A stretch of DNA of 64,000 bases from Candidatus Nitrosoglobus terrae (GCF_002356115.1 NZ_AP014836.1:1947874-2011873); one strand, 5' to 3'; positions 28,453-39,030 are shown, counted from the first letter of the stretch. Numbers and translations: made by a program. The notes: a model not told the origin generated them from the letters alone.

Positions 28453-29076
28453 TTAATTTGATTTCCATCGATCAATGACGAGCCGCATCCTAACTTTTGG
28501 ATTATCTAGAAAAACTTTACCTGGAAGATAATTGTCATGAATTAATTTATAATTTAAGTAACGAATTACCCACCCCCCTTGAGATAAGCGTTGCAAACGT
28601 CCCCAAGGATCTAAAACTTGCTCCGTAATAGGTAACTCTGGTGTTGGTAATCCTAACAACCAATAGCGTAAACCCGTTACAGGGAGCGACCACCCTAGGC
28701 GAATCTCAAGCAGCTCTTCAGCCGAAGTAGCCGTTACTGGCTCCTCCCTAGGTAGCCGCATAGTCACTAATTCAGGAGCACCTTTTAGCTCTATAGTACC
28801 CTGTCCAAAAGGGAAGAACCAAAAAATATCAAACTTATCCTCCTTTTGCTCCCAATGTACACTGCCTGTCCACGAATCTTGAGCAACATTAACCGCTAAA
28901 CGCCCTTTTAACTCCCAGTTCTTGATTCTTTGCAAAGCAAGCTGACGCTCTTGCCATGCTAGCTTAGGATCTGAGGGCGGCTTAGGGGAGGGACGACCAA
29001 ACTGGATACAACCAGCAACCAATATAGTAATAAACGTGACTATAATTATTGAAAGCGGTTTTCTATATCTTTTCAT
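28453..29076 (-). CDS. lolB: Outer-membrane lipoprotein receptor LolB
   Basis: Receives lipoproteins from periplasmic LolA and inserts them into the outer membrane; itself a lipoprotein. 207 aa with a lipoprotein signal peptide ending in the lipobox VAGC at about 20-23. The LolB fold follows: NWELKGRLAVNVAQDSWTGSVHWEQKEDKFDIFWFFPFGQGTIEL, then LRYWLLGLP. The ATG overlaps the upstream stop as ATGA, so it is coupled to the TPR lipoprotein gene. Lgt, encoded near 5 kb, would lipidate it. Confidence 0.95.
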   Translation of the reverse strand: MKRYRKPLSIIIVTFITILVAGCIQFGRPSPKPPSDPKLAWQERQLALQRIKNWELKGRLAVNVAQDSWTGSVHWEQKEDKFDIFWFFPFGQGTIELKGAPELVTMRLPREEPVTATSAEELLEIRLGWSLPVTGLRYWLLGLPTPELPITEQVLDPWGRLQRLSQGGWVIRYLNYKLIHDNYLPGKVFLDNPKVRMRLVIDRWKSN

Positions 29077-30824
29077 TTTTGAAAACGCTGCATAACTTCT
29101 AAGAGCACCTTATTATCTTTATTTTCTTTAAGAGAACGCTGCCATACTTTTCGAGCACCTGATTTATCGCCCTTTTGCCATAACGCTTCTCCTAAATGCG
29201 CTGCAATTTCAGGATCTTTATGAATTTTCATTGCTTTAAGCAGGTATTCCTCTGCTTGATCATAATTCCCTAAGCGATACTGCAGCCAACCCATACTATC
29301 TAAAATAAAAGCATTATCAGGCTGTAATTTCATTGCTCTTGAAATATAGTCAAACGCCTCATCAAACCGATTAGTTCGCTCTGCTAAAATATAGCCCAGC
29401 GCATTAAGTGCTTCTACATTATTAGGGCTTATTTTGATGATTCGATGTAAATCTTGCTCGGCAACATCTACTCGTCCTAGCTTTTCAGCCACTATAGCGC
29501 GAGCATAGAGCAAATTAATATCATTTATCCTATCTTTTAGAATTTGATCATAATAAGCCATCGCCTCTTTATAATTACCTGCATCAGCTAGCATTTCTCC
29601 TTCTACGAGCTGAAAACGTACTGCTTGATCAGGAAAGCGCTCGCTAAGCGCCTGCAGATGTCGCCGCGCCTCTTGCATACGATTTAGCTGAGCTAGCAAC
29701 ACAGCTTGTTGGATCTGAGAGTCAACTGCTAATGAACCTTTAGTAATTGATGAGTACCAACTAATCGCTGCCTGAGGATGGCCCTGCAGCTCCGCTAAAC
29801 GCCCTAGATAAAACCGAGCTTGATCCGCATTCTTATCTAGTTTAAGTAAACGCTGAAAATAATCTTCTGCTTCCTTATATTTCAATTGATCTGCAGCCAA
29901 AACCCCTTGAGTCATCAAAACATCTAGGTTTTCAGGATGTTTCTGCTCTAATTGTTTAAATAAAGATCGGGCTTTAGATATATGCTCAGTCTCTATCAGC
30001 ATTTGCCCATAAGCTAAACGTAAAGGAAAGGTTGCCTTTCCCTTATTTATCGCTGCTTTTAATGAAGCAAGAGCGGCCTCTTTTTTCCCCTGTTGCTGAA
30101 GTATACGGCTTCGCAAAATAATTGGCTTATCTAACTCTGGGTACTGTGAGATAATCTGATTGACTGTTTGCAAAGCAACATCTGATTGATTTAAATGTGA
30201 GGCAAGAAAGGCATACCCATAGAGTGCATCTGGATCCTTAGCTTGAAAAGCTTTAAGGTTACCCATTAATACCAGCGCCATCCCCGGATTAGTACTTCTA
30301 GCCAGTAACCCAGCTACCTTTAAAAAGACTTGATCTTTTGGTTCTGGGCTATGCACCACTAATTGCTCTAGGTAACTTTCAGCCTCCTCATATCTTTGCT
30401 GCCCTAAAAGCATAGAAATTAAAACTTGTTGCGCATCCTCATTATCTGGATTAGTTTCCACCCATAATTGAGAGGATCGGGTAGCGTAATTTATATCTCG
30501 AGCAAAAAGAGCAATACGGGTTGATCGTTCAGCAAGTCGCGGATCTCGAGTTCTCTCTGCTGCTGATAGATAACTTCTCATAGCATAACCAACCTGTCCT
30601 CTCTGACCTGCAACCTCAGCAGAGAGTAATTGGTAAAGTAGATCGGGGGTTAGCTCAACAGAGGGGTATTTTATCTCAGATACTACCGTTTTTTCTGGCT
30701 GTACTATAGAGGTGTTTTCTTCCGTTTTTACAGTAGCCCCTAAGCGGGTTCTTGATGTAGCGCAGCTTGCTAATAGTAAGAGCAATACCAGCCCAGCAGC
30801 TAATTGAAAAGGGGCCTGCTTCAT
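29073..30824 (-). CDS. TPR-repeat lipoprotein
   Basis: 583-aa protein with a lipoprotein signal peptide (LAAGLVLLLLLASCATS, lipobox Cys about residue 21) and then an almost continuous array of tetratricopeptide repeats, such as ALNALGYILAERTNRFDEAFDYISRAMKLQPDNAFILDSMGWLQYRLGNYDQAEEYL. It should be an outer-membrane-anchored scaffold facing the periplasm. The gene stands upstream of and overlaps lolB in this and many related genomes, hinting at a link to envelope assembly, but no specific role is established. It is divergent from hemA across 254 bases. Confidence 0.92.
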   Translation of the reverse strand: MKQAPFQLAAGLVLLLLLASCATSRTRLGATVKTEENTSIVQPEKTVVSEIKYPSVELTPDLLYQLLSAEVAGQRGQVGYAMRSYLSAAERTRDPRLAERSTRIALFARDINYATRSSQLWVETNPDNEDAQQVLISMLLGQQRYEEAESYLEQLVVHSPEPKDQVFLKVAGLLARSTNPGMALVLMGNLKAFQAKDPDALYGYAFLASHLNQSDVALQTVNQIISQYPELDKPIILRSRILQQQGKKEAALASLKAAINKGKATFPLRLAYGQMLIETEHISKARSLFKQLEQKHPENLDVLMTQGVLAADQLKYKEAEDYFQRLLKLDKNADQARFYLGRLAELQGHPQAAISWYSSITKGSLAVDSQIQQAVLLAQLNRMQEARRHLQALSERFPDQAVRFQLVEGEMLADAGNYKEAMAYYDQILKDRINDINLLYARAIVAEKLGRVDVAEQDLHRIIKISPNNVEALNALGYILAERTNRFDEAFDYISRAMKLQPDNAFILDSMGWLQYRLGNYDQAEEYLLKAMKIHKDPEIAAHLGEALWQKGDKSGARKVWQRSLKENKDNKVLLEVMQRFQK

Positions 30825-31078
30825 CTATAATCTCCATTACTTCTAAAAACCATCCTTTAACAGGGGCAAATAATACGCTTTTTTTGGTAGTATACAGGAT
30901 TAATCTATATAATATTTTTATATGTTTAAGCTTAAAGTTCTTATTTTAAGATATTATTAGATTAACTTAGAGATAAATCCCTAAAAACACATTTATCCAC
31001 ATCGATAGTTAAATCTTAAACGACAAAACTTATTCTTAGAATTAGCGTATTAGTTTAAAATAGTTTTTCTTTTTCTCT

Positions 31079-32341
31079 ATGCAATTGCTTGCCCTTGGTG
31101 TTAACCATAAAACTGCATCGGTAGCTGTCCGAGAACAGATCACGTTTACACCAGAAAATCTACCTTCGGCGCTAGCAGAGTTAGTGCACCATAGTGACGC
31201 TAAAGAGGCTGCTATTCTCTCTACCTGCAATCGAACGGAACTCTACTGTGGCTGTATGCCCGGGCGGGAAGAAATCATTATTGAATGGTTACGCCAATAT
31301 CATCATATAGAGCCAAAAACTCTAAAATCTTGTCTTTATACTCATCCTGATCAGCTTGCGGTACGCCATTTGCTACGGGTAGCCAGTGGCTTGGATTCCA
31401 TGATCCTTGGAGAACCACAGATTTTAGGCCAGATCAAAACAGCTTATCATTATGCTTTGGAAGCCGGAACTGTTGGTCGGATATTAGGCCGTTTATTCCA
31501 GCATACCTTTTATGTAGCTAAACAGATTCGCACTGATACTGCTATTGGTACTAGCCCGGTATCAATAGCCTTTGCTGCAGTCAGCCTAGCTAAACAAATT
31601 TTTGGTAACCTAGAGGCTACAACTGCTTTCCTCATTGGTGCTGGTGAAACTATCGAGCTAGCTGCACGTCATCTATTTACCAATGGTATAGGGCGTATTA
31701 TTGTCGCTAACCGAAGCCTTGAAAAAGCCCATCAGTTAGCTAGCCAATTTAATGGCTATGCTATTCCTCTTGCAGAGATGCCCAAACATTTACCAGAGGC
31801 GGATATTGTCATCTCCTCCACCGCAAGCCAGCTACCCATCTTAGGTAAAGGTGCCGTTGAGCGAGCCTTACGAATCCGCAAACGTCGCCCTATATTTATG
31901 GTAGATATCGCTGTCCCTAGGGATATTGAGCCTGAAGTGGGAGAGTTACAAGATATCTATCTCTATAATGTGGATGATTTACAGGAGGTAGTTCAAGAAA
32001 GTCTTCAGTCTCGCCAAGAAGCCGCTAAACAAGCTGAGGAAATTATTGATGCTCAGGTAGAAAATTTTATGGAATGGATTCGCGCTCAGAATGCTATACC
32101 TATTATCTGTGCCGTTCGGGATCAAGCTAACCAGCTATGCAAAGATGCATTGGAGAAAGCCCGCCGCCGTATGGCTAGTGGAGATGATCCTAATGAAATC
32201 TTAGCCATATTGGCGCATAATTTAACCAATAAATTATTACATATCCCCAGTAGACAACTACGTACCCTGAGTGCTACTGGAGATAAAACCGCTTTAGAAG
32301 CAGCGCTTAAAATCTTTGATATTAACCATTTTAAAGTTTAA
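31079..32341 (+). CDS. hemA: Glutamyl-tRNA reductase
   Basis: First committed step of C5-pathway tetrapyrrole synthesis: reduces glutamyl-tRNA to glutamate-1-semialdehyde. 420 aa: MQLLALGVNHKTASVAVREQ at the start, the catalytic cysteine in LSTCNRTELYC, the signature HLLRVASGLDSMILGEPQILGQ, the NADPH-binding FLIGAGETIELAARHL, and a C-terminal dimerisation helix. It is followed by prfA after 12 bases, the familiar hemA-prfA pair. hemC and hemD lie 6-8 kb downstream on the other strand. Confidence 0.98.
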   Translation: MQLLALGVNHKTASVAVREQITFTPENLPSALAELVHHSDAKEAAILSTCNRTELYCGCMPGREEIIIEWLRQYHHIEPKTLKSCLYTHPDQLAVRHLLRVASGLDSMILGEPQILGQIKTAYHYALEAGTVGRILGRLFQHTFYVAKQIRTDTAIGTSPVSIAFAAVSLAKQIFGNLEATTAFLIGAGETIELAARHLFTNGIGRIIVANRSLEKAHQLASQFNGYAIPLAEMPKHLPEADIVISSTASQLPILGKGAVERALRIRKRRPIFMVDIAVPRDIEPEVGELQDIYLYNVDDLQEVVQESLQSRQEAAKQAEEIIDAQVENFMEWIRAQNAIPIICAVRDQANQLCKDALEKARRRMASGDDPNEILAILAHNLTNKLLHIPSRQLRTLSATGDKTALEAALKIFDINHFKV

Positions 32342-32353
32342 AAAGATCTGTCC

Positions 32354-33436
32354 ATGAAGGACTCTATCCAAAATAAGCTAAAAAGCCTAGCTGAAAGACA
32401 GCAAGAATTAGCTGCCCTGCTAGCTGATCCAGAAATCGCTAACGAACAGAAGCGATTTCGTGAGCTCTCCAAAGAATATGCCCAGATTGATCCTGTTATT
32501 AATTGCTTTCAGAATTTTGAAAAGACTCAAAATGCGCTCAATGAAGCTGGAGCGATTCTTAAAGATCAGGATCCGGAGCTTAGAGCTTTAGCCCAAGAGG
32601 AAATTAACGCAGCAGAGAAAAGACTCGAGCAACTTGATCGGGAGTTGCAGACGCTCCTATTACCCTCAGATCCTAATGATGAGCGTAACATTTTTTTAGA
32701 GATTCGAGCAGGAACTGGTGGAGATGAAGCCGCATTGTTTGTAAATAATCTGTTGCGTATGTACCTGCGCTATGCTGAACAACGAAAATGGGGAACAGAA
32801 ATCATAAGCAATAGCCCCGGAGAGTATGGCGGCTATAAAGAAATTATCGTAAGAATTATCGGTGAAGGCGCCTACTCGCGGCTAAAATTTGAATCCGGAG
32901 GCCATCGCGTACAACGGGTTCCACAAACAGAATCTCAAGGACGAATCCATACTTCAGCTTGCACTATTGCCATTATGCCGGAAGCTGAAGAAGTCGATGA
33001 TATTAACGTGAATCCTTCAGATTTACGTGTCGATACTTTTCGCGCTTCTGGTGCCGGTGGACAACATGTCAACAAAACTGACTCAGCTATCCGAATCACC
33101 CATATTCCTACTGGCATTGTAGTAGAGTGCCAAGATGAGCGCTCTCAGCATAAGAATCGCGCTCGAGCAATGGCTTTATTAAGAGCTAAGATAAAAGCAA
33201 AAGAAGAAGAAAAACTCATAGCCCAAGAAACTGCAACCCGCCGCAGCCTCATTGGCAGCGGCGATCGATCAGAACGAATTCGTACTTATAATTTTCCCCA
33301 AGGACGGGTAACAGATCATAGGATTAATTTAACGCTTTATAAGCTGGATGAAATCCTAGAAGGCCACCTTGACGGGATTATTAACCCATTAATTGCTGAA
33401 TATCAAGCTGATCAATTAGCTGCATTAAGTAATTAG
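32354..33436 (+). CDS. prfA: Peptide chain release factor 1
   Basis: Class I release factor for UAA and UAG codons. 360 aa with the anticodon-mimic region (including [23 protein letters not shown]; the release-factor PxT tripeptide reads PQT) and the catalytic GGQ loop [26 protein letters not shown]. It is co-transcribed with hemA. The methylase PrmC, often next in this operon, is not present here; minC follows instead. Confidence 0.97.
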   Translation: MKDSIQNKLKSLAERQQELAALLADPEIANEQKRFRELSKEYAQIDPVINCFQNFEKTQNALNEAGAILKDQDPELRALAQEEINAAEKRLEQLDRELQTLLLPSDPNDERNIFLEIRAGTGGDEAALFVNNLLRMYLRYAEQRKWGTEIISNSPGEYGGYKEIIVRIIGEGAYSRLKFESGGHRVQRVPQTESQGRIHTSACTIAIMPEAEEVDDINVNPSDLRVDTFRASGAGGQHVNKTDSAIRITHIPTGIVVECQDERSQHKNRARAMALLRAKIKAKEEEKLIAQETATRRSLIGSGDRSERIRTYNFPQGRVTDHRINLTLYKLDEILEGHLDGIINPLIAEYQADQLAALSN

Positions 33437-33568
33437 GAGATAAAAACACCAAAACTTTGTTTTTTATTCTTGCCTTTCTATGGTTATCTCTGTATAAAAA
33501 GCCAGTCTTTTAATTTAATTTCTACTGGCCTTCAATCTTAAAGTAGCTCTCAGGCGAAATACCGCTCT

Positions 33569-34312
33569 ATGCCACCCCTAGCTTTTAATTCAAAGCGCGC
33601 TTTTGAGCTAAAAGGTGAGCTTTTTACACTAAGCGTACTTCAATTACAAGATACAGACATAGAACATATAACGCACGAGCTTATTGCCAAAATTAGAACT
33701 GCGCCCGGATTCTTTTCTAGTACGCCTATTATCATAGATCTTAAAAATTTAAATAATAGGGAGAGCTTAATCGACTTTAACGCGCTTAAGGCTGTGCTTA
33801 TTGAACATGGTTTAGTGCCTGTAGGCGTACGTAATGCTCGATCTAAAAATCAGATTGCCGCTGCTCAAGCAGGACTAGCGTTACTTAGAAGTGAGCCTAT
33901 CGAGGATACCTTCTCTGAAAAACAGAATAACGCTAAACATCAACCCTTTCAGATCAATATTGATCATACTGATCCATACTCCCCTCACAAGAGTATAATA
34001 ATTACGCGCCCGGTACGCTCAGGACAGCAAATTTATGCCCAAAACTGTGATCTTATACTACTAGCGCAGGCCAGCCCAGGTTCAGAATTATTAGCAGATG
34101 GAAGCATCCATATTTATGGCCCTTTGCGAGGGCGCGCGCTAGCAGGTATTCATGGAGATAGAAAAGTGCGAATCTTTTGCCAAAGCTTAGAAGCAGAATT
34201 AATAGCTATTGCTGGGAATTATAAAGTAATAAACGATATAGAACCCACGCTAAAGAGCCGTCCTGTTCAGATCTATCTACAGGGAGATCATTTAATGGTT
34301 TCAGCACTATAA
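33569..34312 (+). CDS. minC: Septum-site inhibitor MinC
   Basis: Inhibits FtsZ polymerisation away from midcell. 247 aa: N-terminal FtsZ-inhibiting domain (FELKGELFTLSVLQL), a variable linker, and a C-terminal beta-helix that dimerises and binds MinD (RPVRSGQQIYAQNCDLILLAQASPGSELLADGSIHIYGPLRGRALAGIHGD). It is the first gene of minC-minD-minE, 132 bases after prfA. Confidence 0.97.
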   Translation: MPPLAFNSKRAFELKGELFTLSVLQLQDTDIEHITHELIAKIRTAPGFFSSTPIIIDLKNLNNRESLIDFNALKAVLIEHGLVPVGVRNARSKNQIAAAQAGLALLRSEPIEDTFSEKQNNAKHQPFQINIDHTDPYSPHKSIIITRPVRSGQQIYAQNCDLILLAQASPGSELLADGSIHIYGPLRGRALAGIHGDRKVRIFCQSLEAELIAIAGNYKVINDIEPTLKSRPVQIYLQGDHLMVSAL

Positions 34313-34348
34313 TCTACAATACAGATCCACAGGTTAGGGAGATCAACA

Positions 34349-35152
34349 GTGACTAAGATAATCGTCGTCACATCCGGAAAAGGTGGTGTAGGTAAGACCA
34401 CCACAAGTGCCGCATTTTCCATGGGGCTGGCCATGCAAGGCTATAAGACTGCAGTTATTGATTTTGATGTGGGGTTACGTAATCTTGATCTTATTATGGG
34501 ATGTGAAAGACGCGTAGTCTACGATTTTATCAATGTTATTAATCACGAGGCACAGCTTAGTCAAGCATTGATTAGGGACAAACGCATTGAAGATCTTCAT
34601 ATACTCCCTGCCTCTCAAACCCGCAATAAAGAATCTCTTACCCGAGAGGGAGTAGCGGAGGTTTTAGCTGAGCTACAGAGCTTAGGTTTTGAATATATCA
34701 TCTGCGACTCACCGGCGGGTATCGAGCATGGCGCATTTATAGCGCTCTATTTTGCAGATGAAGCACTTGTAGTAACCAATCCAGAAATTTCTTCAGTACG
34801 AGACTCTGATCGAATTCTTGGTATTATTCAAAGCCAATCTCAACGAGCTGAGCGGGGATCAGAGCCGATGAAAGAACACCTAATTATCAGTCGCTATAAT
34901 CCTGAACTGGTCGATCGCGGCGATATGTTAAGTGTTGATGATATACTTGATATTCTCGCAATCCCCATGCTAGGCGTTATTCCTGAATCTAAAGCAGTTT
35001 TACAAGCCTCTAATGCAGGAATACCCGTAATTATGGACGAGACTACCGATGCCGGACAGGCTTACTGGGATATAGTATGCCGATTTTTAGGTGAAGATAT
35101 TCCACATCGTTTTATCAAACGTAAGCCCTTATTCAAACGAATTTTCGGATAA
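34349..35152 (+). CDS. minD: Septum-site ATPase MinD
   Basis: Membrane-associated ParA-like ATPase that carries MinC and oscillates with MinE. 267 aa with the deviant Walker A SGKGGVGKTTTSAAFSMGLA, VIDFDVGLRNLDLIMGCERRVVYDFI, DSPAGIEHGA (Walker B) and a C-terminal amphipathic membrane-targeting helix (FIKRKPLFKRIFG). It starts with GTG at 34349. It sits between minC and minE with short gaps. Confidence 0.98.
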   Translation: MTKIIVVTSGKGGVGKTTTSAAFSMGLAMQGYKTAVIDFDVGLRNLDLIMGCERRVVYDFINVINHEAQLSQALIRDKRIEDLHILPASQTRNKESLTREGVAEVLAELQSLGFEYIICDSPAGIEHGAFIALYFADEALVVTNPEISSVRDSDRILGIIQSQSQRAERGSEPMKEHLIISRYNPELVDRGDMLSVDDILDILAIPMLGVIPESKAVLQASNAGIPVIMDETTDAGQAYWDIVCRFLGEDIPHRFIKRKPLFKRIFG

Positions 35153-35157
35153 ATAAA

Positions 35158-35451
35158 ATGAGTTGGATTAACTATTTTCGAATAGCACGGAGCAATTCAG
35201 CACGCACTGCTAAAGAACGATTACAAATTGTTATTGCCCATGAGCGGATAGATCGAGATAGCCCTTCTTATCTTCCTAGGTTAAAGCGAGATATCCTTGA
35301 AGTCATCCGGCGATATATAGCGGTTGATGAAGATCAGGTCAAAATTCAAATGGAGCAAGATGGAGATATGGATATACTTGCCCTGAATATCCAGCTACCT
35401 GATGTTGATTATTTTTCAGAACACTACACCCAACAAGCTTCTGAGCAATGA
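35158..35451 (+). CDS. minE: MinE topological specificity factor
   Basis: Stimulates MinD ATPase and restricts MinCD to the poles. 97 aa: the N-terminal contact helix and membrane part (SWINYFRIARSNSARTAKERLQIVIAHER) and the dimerisation domain (YLPRLKRDILEVIRRYIAVDEDQVKI). It lies five bases downstream of minD. The tail beyond residue 85 is acidic and variable. Confidence 0.97.
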   Translation: MSWINYFRIARSNSARTAKERLQIVIAHERIDRDSPSYLPRLKRDILEVIRRYIAVDEDQVKIQMEQDGDMDILALNIQLPDVDYFSEHYTQQASEQ

Positions 35452-35567
35452 TATATTTAGCTTCCAGCATCTGCGTTGTATAAATTCTTTCTATAGATGG
35501 ATTCTTTTTTATATGCCCTCAGCCCCTCTTTAAATTTAATCATACATAAAATTTTTACTAAAATTAA

Positions 35568-36854
35568 TTAAACAGTAGGCCCTATTATCTGTGATGGAGA
35601 TTTTACTGTAGAGAGAGAGGTTTTTTGAGCAACTACATTGGGTAAAATAAGTTTAGCTGATTCTCTAATAGCACCACCAGTGCTCATCGATAGCCCTTTG
35701 TTATAACATTTAAGGGCTGCGTCTAAATCCCCCATTTTTTCAAAAACTTCACCCAGATCATGATAAGTCTCAGGTCTTGGAGCATAAGTAATGCTAGTCT
35801 CTAAATACTGCCGTGCTTTTCCCCATAAGCTGTTATGTTTAGCTATTCGTCCAAGGGTGAGCAGTAGCCACGGATTATTTCCATATTCAGAGACCCAAGC
35901 CTCCGCCCATGCTAACTGGGTTGTTTGATCATCTGATTGAATAATACCATAAAGATAAATTAGCTCATCACTCCAATTCTTGTTCAAGGCCTCTTGGAGA
36001 ATCGGTTCCACTAAACCTTGATCGCCTCGGTCAAGTAGTGCATAAACATAAGCAGCTACAATTTGTGGGTGTTTTTGCAGATTGACGGGGATTGATTTCC
36101 ACTCCTCTGCTAAATATACGCCGCTTCCACTACGTACTGCTTCCTGTAAGAGTTCAACATGCGCCATTACTTCTAATGACTGGGATTCTTCCTGATCTAC
36201 TAAATGTCTCTTACGTAACTCAGGCAGTAATCTAAGTAGCTGTCCCCAATCTTGCTGCTGCAAATAAAGAGATTTAAGCAGTTTAAGCGGCTGAGGATGT
36301 CTTGGATCTATTGCTCTTAAATGATTAAGCGTAGCTAGTGCCTGATCAAACTGATCGCTATTGATTTGCAGTTCTGCCTGAGCAAGCTCAATGGCAAAAT
36401 TAGCAATAGGCGCAGTTTCCCGAGCTAAGCTTAGATAACGATCCCGCCGTTCATAAGCTCCTTGATTTTGGGCAGCACGAGCAGCAGTAATATAATTAAA
36501 TATTGGGGCACTACTATAAGTAATATCCTTAACTAAGGTATGCTCCGCTCGCTTCCAATTCCCTTCTTCTAGATCAATTAAACCTTCAATCAATAATTTA
36601 TCTGCACGAGTAGCCCGCCACCGCTGCCGCAGTTCTCCTAGCCGCTGAGGCACATGCCATGTCTGAGCAATTAAACGTAAGAGAAAATATCCGCCAGTAA
36701 ACACTAATCCTAACATGATTGCGGCTAAAACTAGGGTCATCTCCATCATCCATTGGCCATATCCCACAATAATATAGCCGGGATCATCACGAGCGATCAG
36801 ACCTAAACTCACGCCCAAGATTAGAGCCATCAAGGCAAAAATGACTGTTTTCAC
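35568..36854 (-). CDS. hemY: HemY, TPR-containing inner-membrane protein of the hem cluster
   Basis: 428 aa with two N-terminal membrane helices (about residues 2-20 and 40-62: LVLAAIMLGLVFTGGYFLLRL) followed by the HemY_N region (WRATRADKLLIEGLIDLEEGNWKRAEHTL) and TPR-like repeats (PETYHDLGEVFEKMGDLDAALKCYNKGL). This is the proteobacterial HemY of the hemCDXY operon, linked to haem synthesis by context, not the Bacillus protoporphyrinogen oxidase of the same name. It starts four bases before the hemX stop (ATGA overlap) and ends the operon. Confidence 0.92.
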   Translation of the reverse strand: MKTVIFALMALILGVSLGLIARDDPGYIIVGYGQWMMEMTLVLAAIMLGLVFTGGYFLLRLIAQTWHVPQRLGELRQRWRATRADKLLIEGLIDLEEGNWKRAEHTLVKDITYSSAPIFNYITAARAAQNQGAYERRDRYLSLARETAPIANFAIELAQAELQINSDQFDQALATLNHLRAIDPRHPQPLKLLKSLYLQQQDWGQLLRLLPELRKRHLVDQEESQSLEVMAHVELLQEAVRSGSGVYLAEEWKSIPVNLQKHPQIVAAYVYALLDRGDQGLVEPILQEALNKNWSDELIYLYGIIQSDDQTTQLAWAEAWVSEYGNNPWLLLTLGRIAKHNSLWGKARQYLETSITYAPRPETYHDLGEVFEKMGDLDAALKCYNKGLSMSTGGAIRESAKLILPNVVAQKTSLSTVKSPSQIIGPTV

Positions 36855-38236
36855 GCCTCGCCTCCTTTGTGATCTATAGTAGGCTGTATTCCAGTCTGAC
36901 TCCGTAAATCATTGAGTATTTTTAAGGATTGAGAGATATCGGGTAATGGAGGTTTTATCACTATCTTTTCTAGCTTCGTGAGGGTATTTCCCATAGCCTC
37001 AGATTCAGCTCCTTGGAAGTAATCCTGTAACCAATTTTTAGCTTGCCTAAGACTCTGTCGAAAACCACCCTCGTTTTTCTGTAGCAAGCTCAGCCGAGCT
37101 ATCTCCAATTCAAATCGTAAATTTTGATAGAGAAAGTACCGCTCCTTTGGCAACAATATTAGCGCTCCTCCTTCCTTTTTATCTCGCTGCTTTACCACCA
37201 CTAAATGCTGAAGATCACTCCAAATAGTGTATAAAAACTCCTTAGCTTTCCCAGCATAATCATTACTATCTGATTTTGCAGTCCGATCCTTATCAGTCGT
37301 TGATTTAGGTGCTGATTGATCTAGAATTATTTCTTTAAGCTTTAGCTCTTTCACCCGCCCGATAAGGCTATTGAGAGATAAAACCATACCATCTATATCA
37401 GGGATAGGGATTGCTTTTAAGGCATTAATCTCCTCCGTTAGCGTAGCTCGTACTGAAATTAAAGCCGGATCTGATGCATGATGAATAATTTGATCAGCCA
37501 TTTGTAAAGCAGTTATAGCCGTTTTTACATCCTCCTCCAAATGCAATCGTTCGTTTGCAATACGAAGAAGGTAGGCAGCTTCAGCGATATCCCAATCTTC
37601 CGATTTCGAAGTTTTTCCTGGCTCCTTGCGAATAGCACGTAAATTAGATTCTAAGGCGGCTACTTCCTCCCGAATTATTTTAAGGCTGGCGCTAGTTTTA
37701 GTAGATTCATCTTTTAGATGGGTAACCTCTTGCTGAATTAAATCTTCCTTTTTCGATAAATGCGCTTCTACTTCAGTGGTTATACGTTGTTTTATTTGCT
37801 TATTAACCTGATCAAGTAATTCCTTGGATAAAGCTTCTCTCGCTCCTTGCTCTTTTTGAGCGAAAGATTGCGCATAGTAAGCCCCACCAGCAGCTACTAA
37901 AATTAAAGCAATAGCTAATATTAAAATTGCAAACCATAGGAAAAATTTACCTCGACCTGAAGGCATTCCTCCAAGTGCCGGTTGCTTCGTATATCTAACA
38001 CGTGGAGCCTTTGGAAAAGAAATATCTTCCTCCATAGAATTATTATCCCCTGCTGACTCTGTTTTTGGTATTTCTGACTCTGATTTCGAGGCTGGTAAGT
38101 CGCTTTCCTCTACTATAGGCGCATCAGTTTTATTAAATGTTAGCTTTGCCAATGATATGGCTTTATTTTTCCCTTCATTTCGATATGCCGTTTTTGTATC
38201 TTGAGGCTCTAGAGAATTTTCTTCTTTATCGCTCAT
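36851..38236 (-). CDS. hemX: HemX, membrane protein of the hem cluster (putative uroporphyrinogen methylase-like)
   Basis: 461 aa: an acidic, disordered N-terminus of about 95 residues rich in Glu, Ser and Lys, one membrane helix at about 97-120 (FFLWFAILILAIALILVAAGGAYYA), a coiled coil (about 140-205), then the HemX domain (IAEAAYLLRIANERLHLEEDVKTAITALQMADQI). The old annotation as uroporphyrin-III C-methyltransferase rests on operon context and no methylase motif is visible. The start overlaps hemD by four bases. Confidence 0.93.
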   Translation of the reverse strand: MSDKEENSLEPQDTKTAYRNEGKNKAISLAKLTFNKTDAPIVEESDLPASKSESEIPKTESAGDNNSMEEDISFPKAPRVRYTKQPALGGMPSGRGKFFLWFAILILAIALILVAAGGAYYAQSFAQKEQGAREALSKELLDQVNKQIKQRITTEVEAHLSKKEDLIQQEVTHLKDESTKTSASLKIIREEVAALESNLRAIRKEPGKTSKSEDWDIAEAAYLLRIANERLHLEEDVKTAITALQMADQIIHHASDPALISVRATLTEEINALKAIPIPDIDGMVLSLNSLIGRVKELKLKEIILDQSAPKSTTDKDRTAKSDSNDYAGKAKEFLYTIWSDLQHLVVVKQRDKKEGGALILLPKERYFLYQNLRFELEIARLSLLQKNEGGFRQSLRQAKNWLQDYFQGAESEAMGNTLTKLEKIVIKPPLPDISQSLKILNDLRSQTGIQPTIDHKGGEA

Positions 38237-39030
38237 AGTCTATCCTCATGTTTAATCATAGCTTCTACAAGAGCAGTATCAGTGGGTTCTTGTGCCATCC
38301 AAACTTGAGTAAATCCAAGCTCTTTTGCTCGCTGCACTTGTCGAGTACCAATAACTACCAGAGGAGTCACATAAAGCTTCTCTAGTAAAGAATCATCAAG
38401 GAGACAGCAAAGATTCTCTAAAATAGTTTTACTCGTAGTCACAGCTATATCTACAGGACTATCGAGTAGATTTTGATGAAAATCAGCTACCGCTGCTGGA
38501 GAAGGCAGGCAGCGACGGTACACCTCTGCATATCTAACTTGAGCACCTCGCTGAATCAATGTTTCTGCCAAAAGTTCTCGTCCTCCATTACCGCGGAAAA
38601 TAACAACTTGTTCTCCCTCCATATGCTGCCATTTCTCCATCGCTAGCAATGCCTCACTATCATAGCCAGAAGTAGGGCAAAGATGAGGATATAGCCTAAA
38701 AGCTGCTAAAGCTTGGGCTGTACCTTGCCCTATCACCGCAATGTTTAAATTCTTAGGCAGATCCCTTTGAGAAAATATGCGCTGCAACCCTTGTTCAACC
38801 GCATTAATACTTACAAATATAGCCCAATGAAAACCATCTAAGCGGCGAATAATTTCATCTACTGTAGAAAAATCCTCAGGATCAGAGATCTCTATTGTTG
38901 GAAAACGTAAAGCTTGCCCTCCCTCAGCCTCAATGAGCTGACATAGCTTTTTAGCCTGCTTCTCTGGTCGAGTCACTAATACCCGTAAGCCACAAAGCCG
39001 CCTTCCAAGTAGAATCTCTTTTTTAGTCAC
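38233..39030 (-). CDS. hemD: Uroporphyrinogen-III synthase
   Basis: Cyclises hydroxymethylbilane with inversion of ring D to uroporphyrinogen III. 265 aa with the loosely conserved HemD pattern: [89 protein letters not shown] and [11 protein letters not shown]. The start overlaps the hemC stop region by eight bases, so it is the second gene of hemCDXY. Confidence 0.95.
   Translation of the reverse strand: MTKKEILLGRRLCGLRVLVTRPEKQAKKLCQLIEAEGGQALRFPTIEISDPEDFSTVDEIIRRLDGFHWAIFVSINAVEQGLQRIFSQRDLPKNLNIAVIGQGTAQALAAFRLYPHLCPTSGYDSEALLAMEKWQHMEGEQVVIFRGNGGRELLAETLIQRGAQVRYAEVYRRCLPSPAAVADFHQNLLDSPVDIAVTTSKTILENLCCLLDDSLLEKLYVTPLVVIGTRQVQRAKELGFTQVWMAQEPTDTALVEAMIKHEDRL

Noticed and set aside
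33497..33529. Terminator between prfA and minC
   Set aside because: GCCAGT / ACTGGC with a long loop; the T-run is on the strand where no gene ends, so it was not listed.
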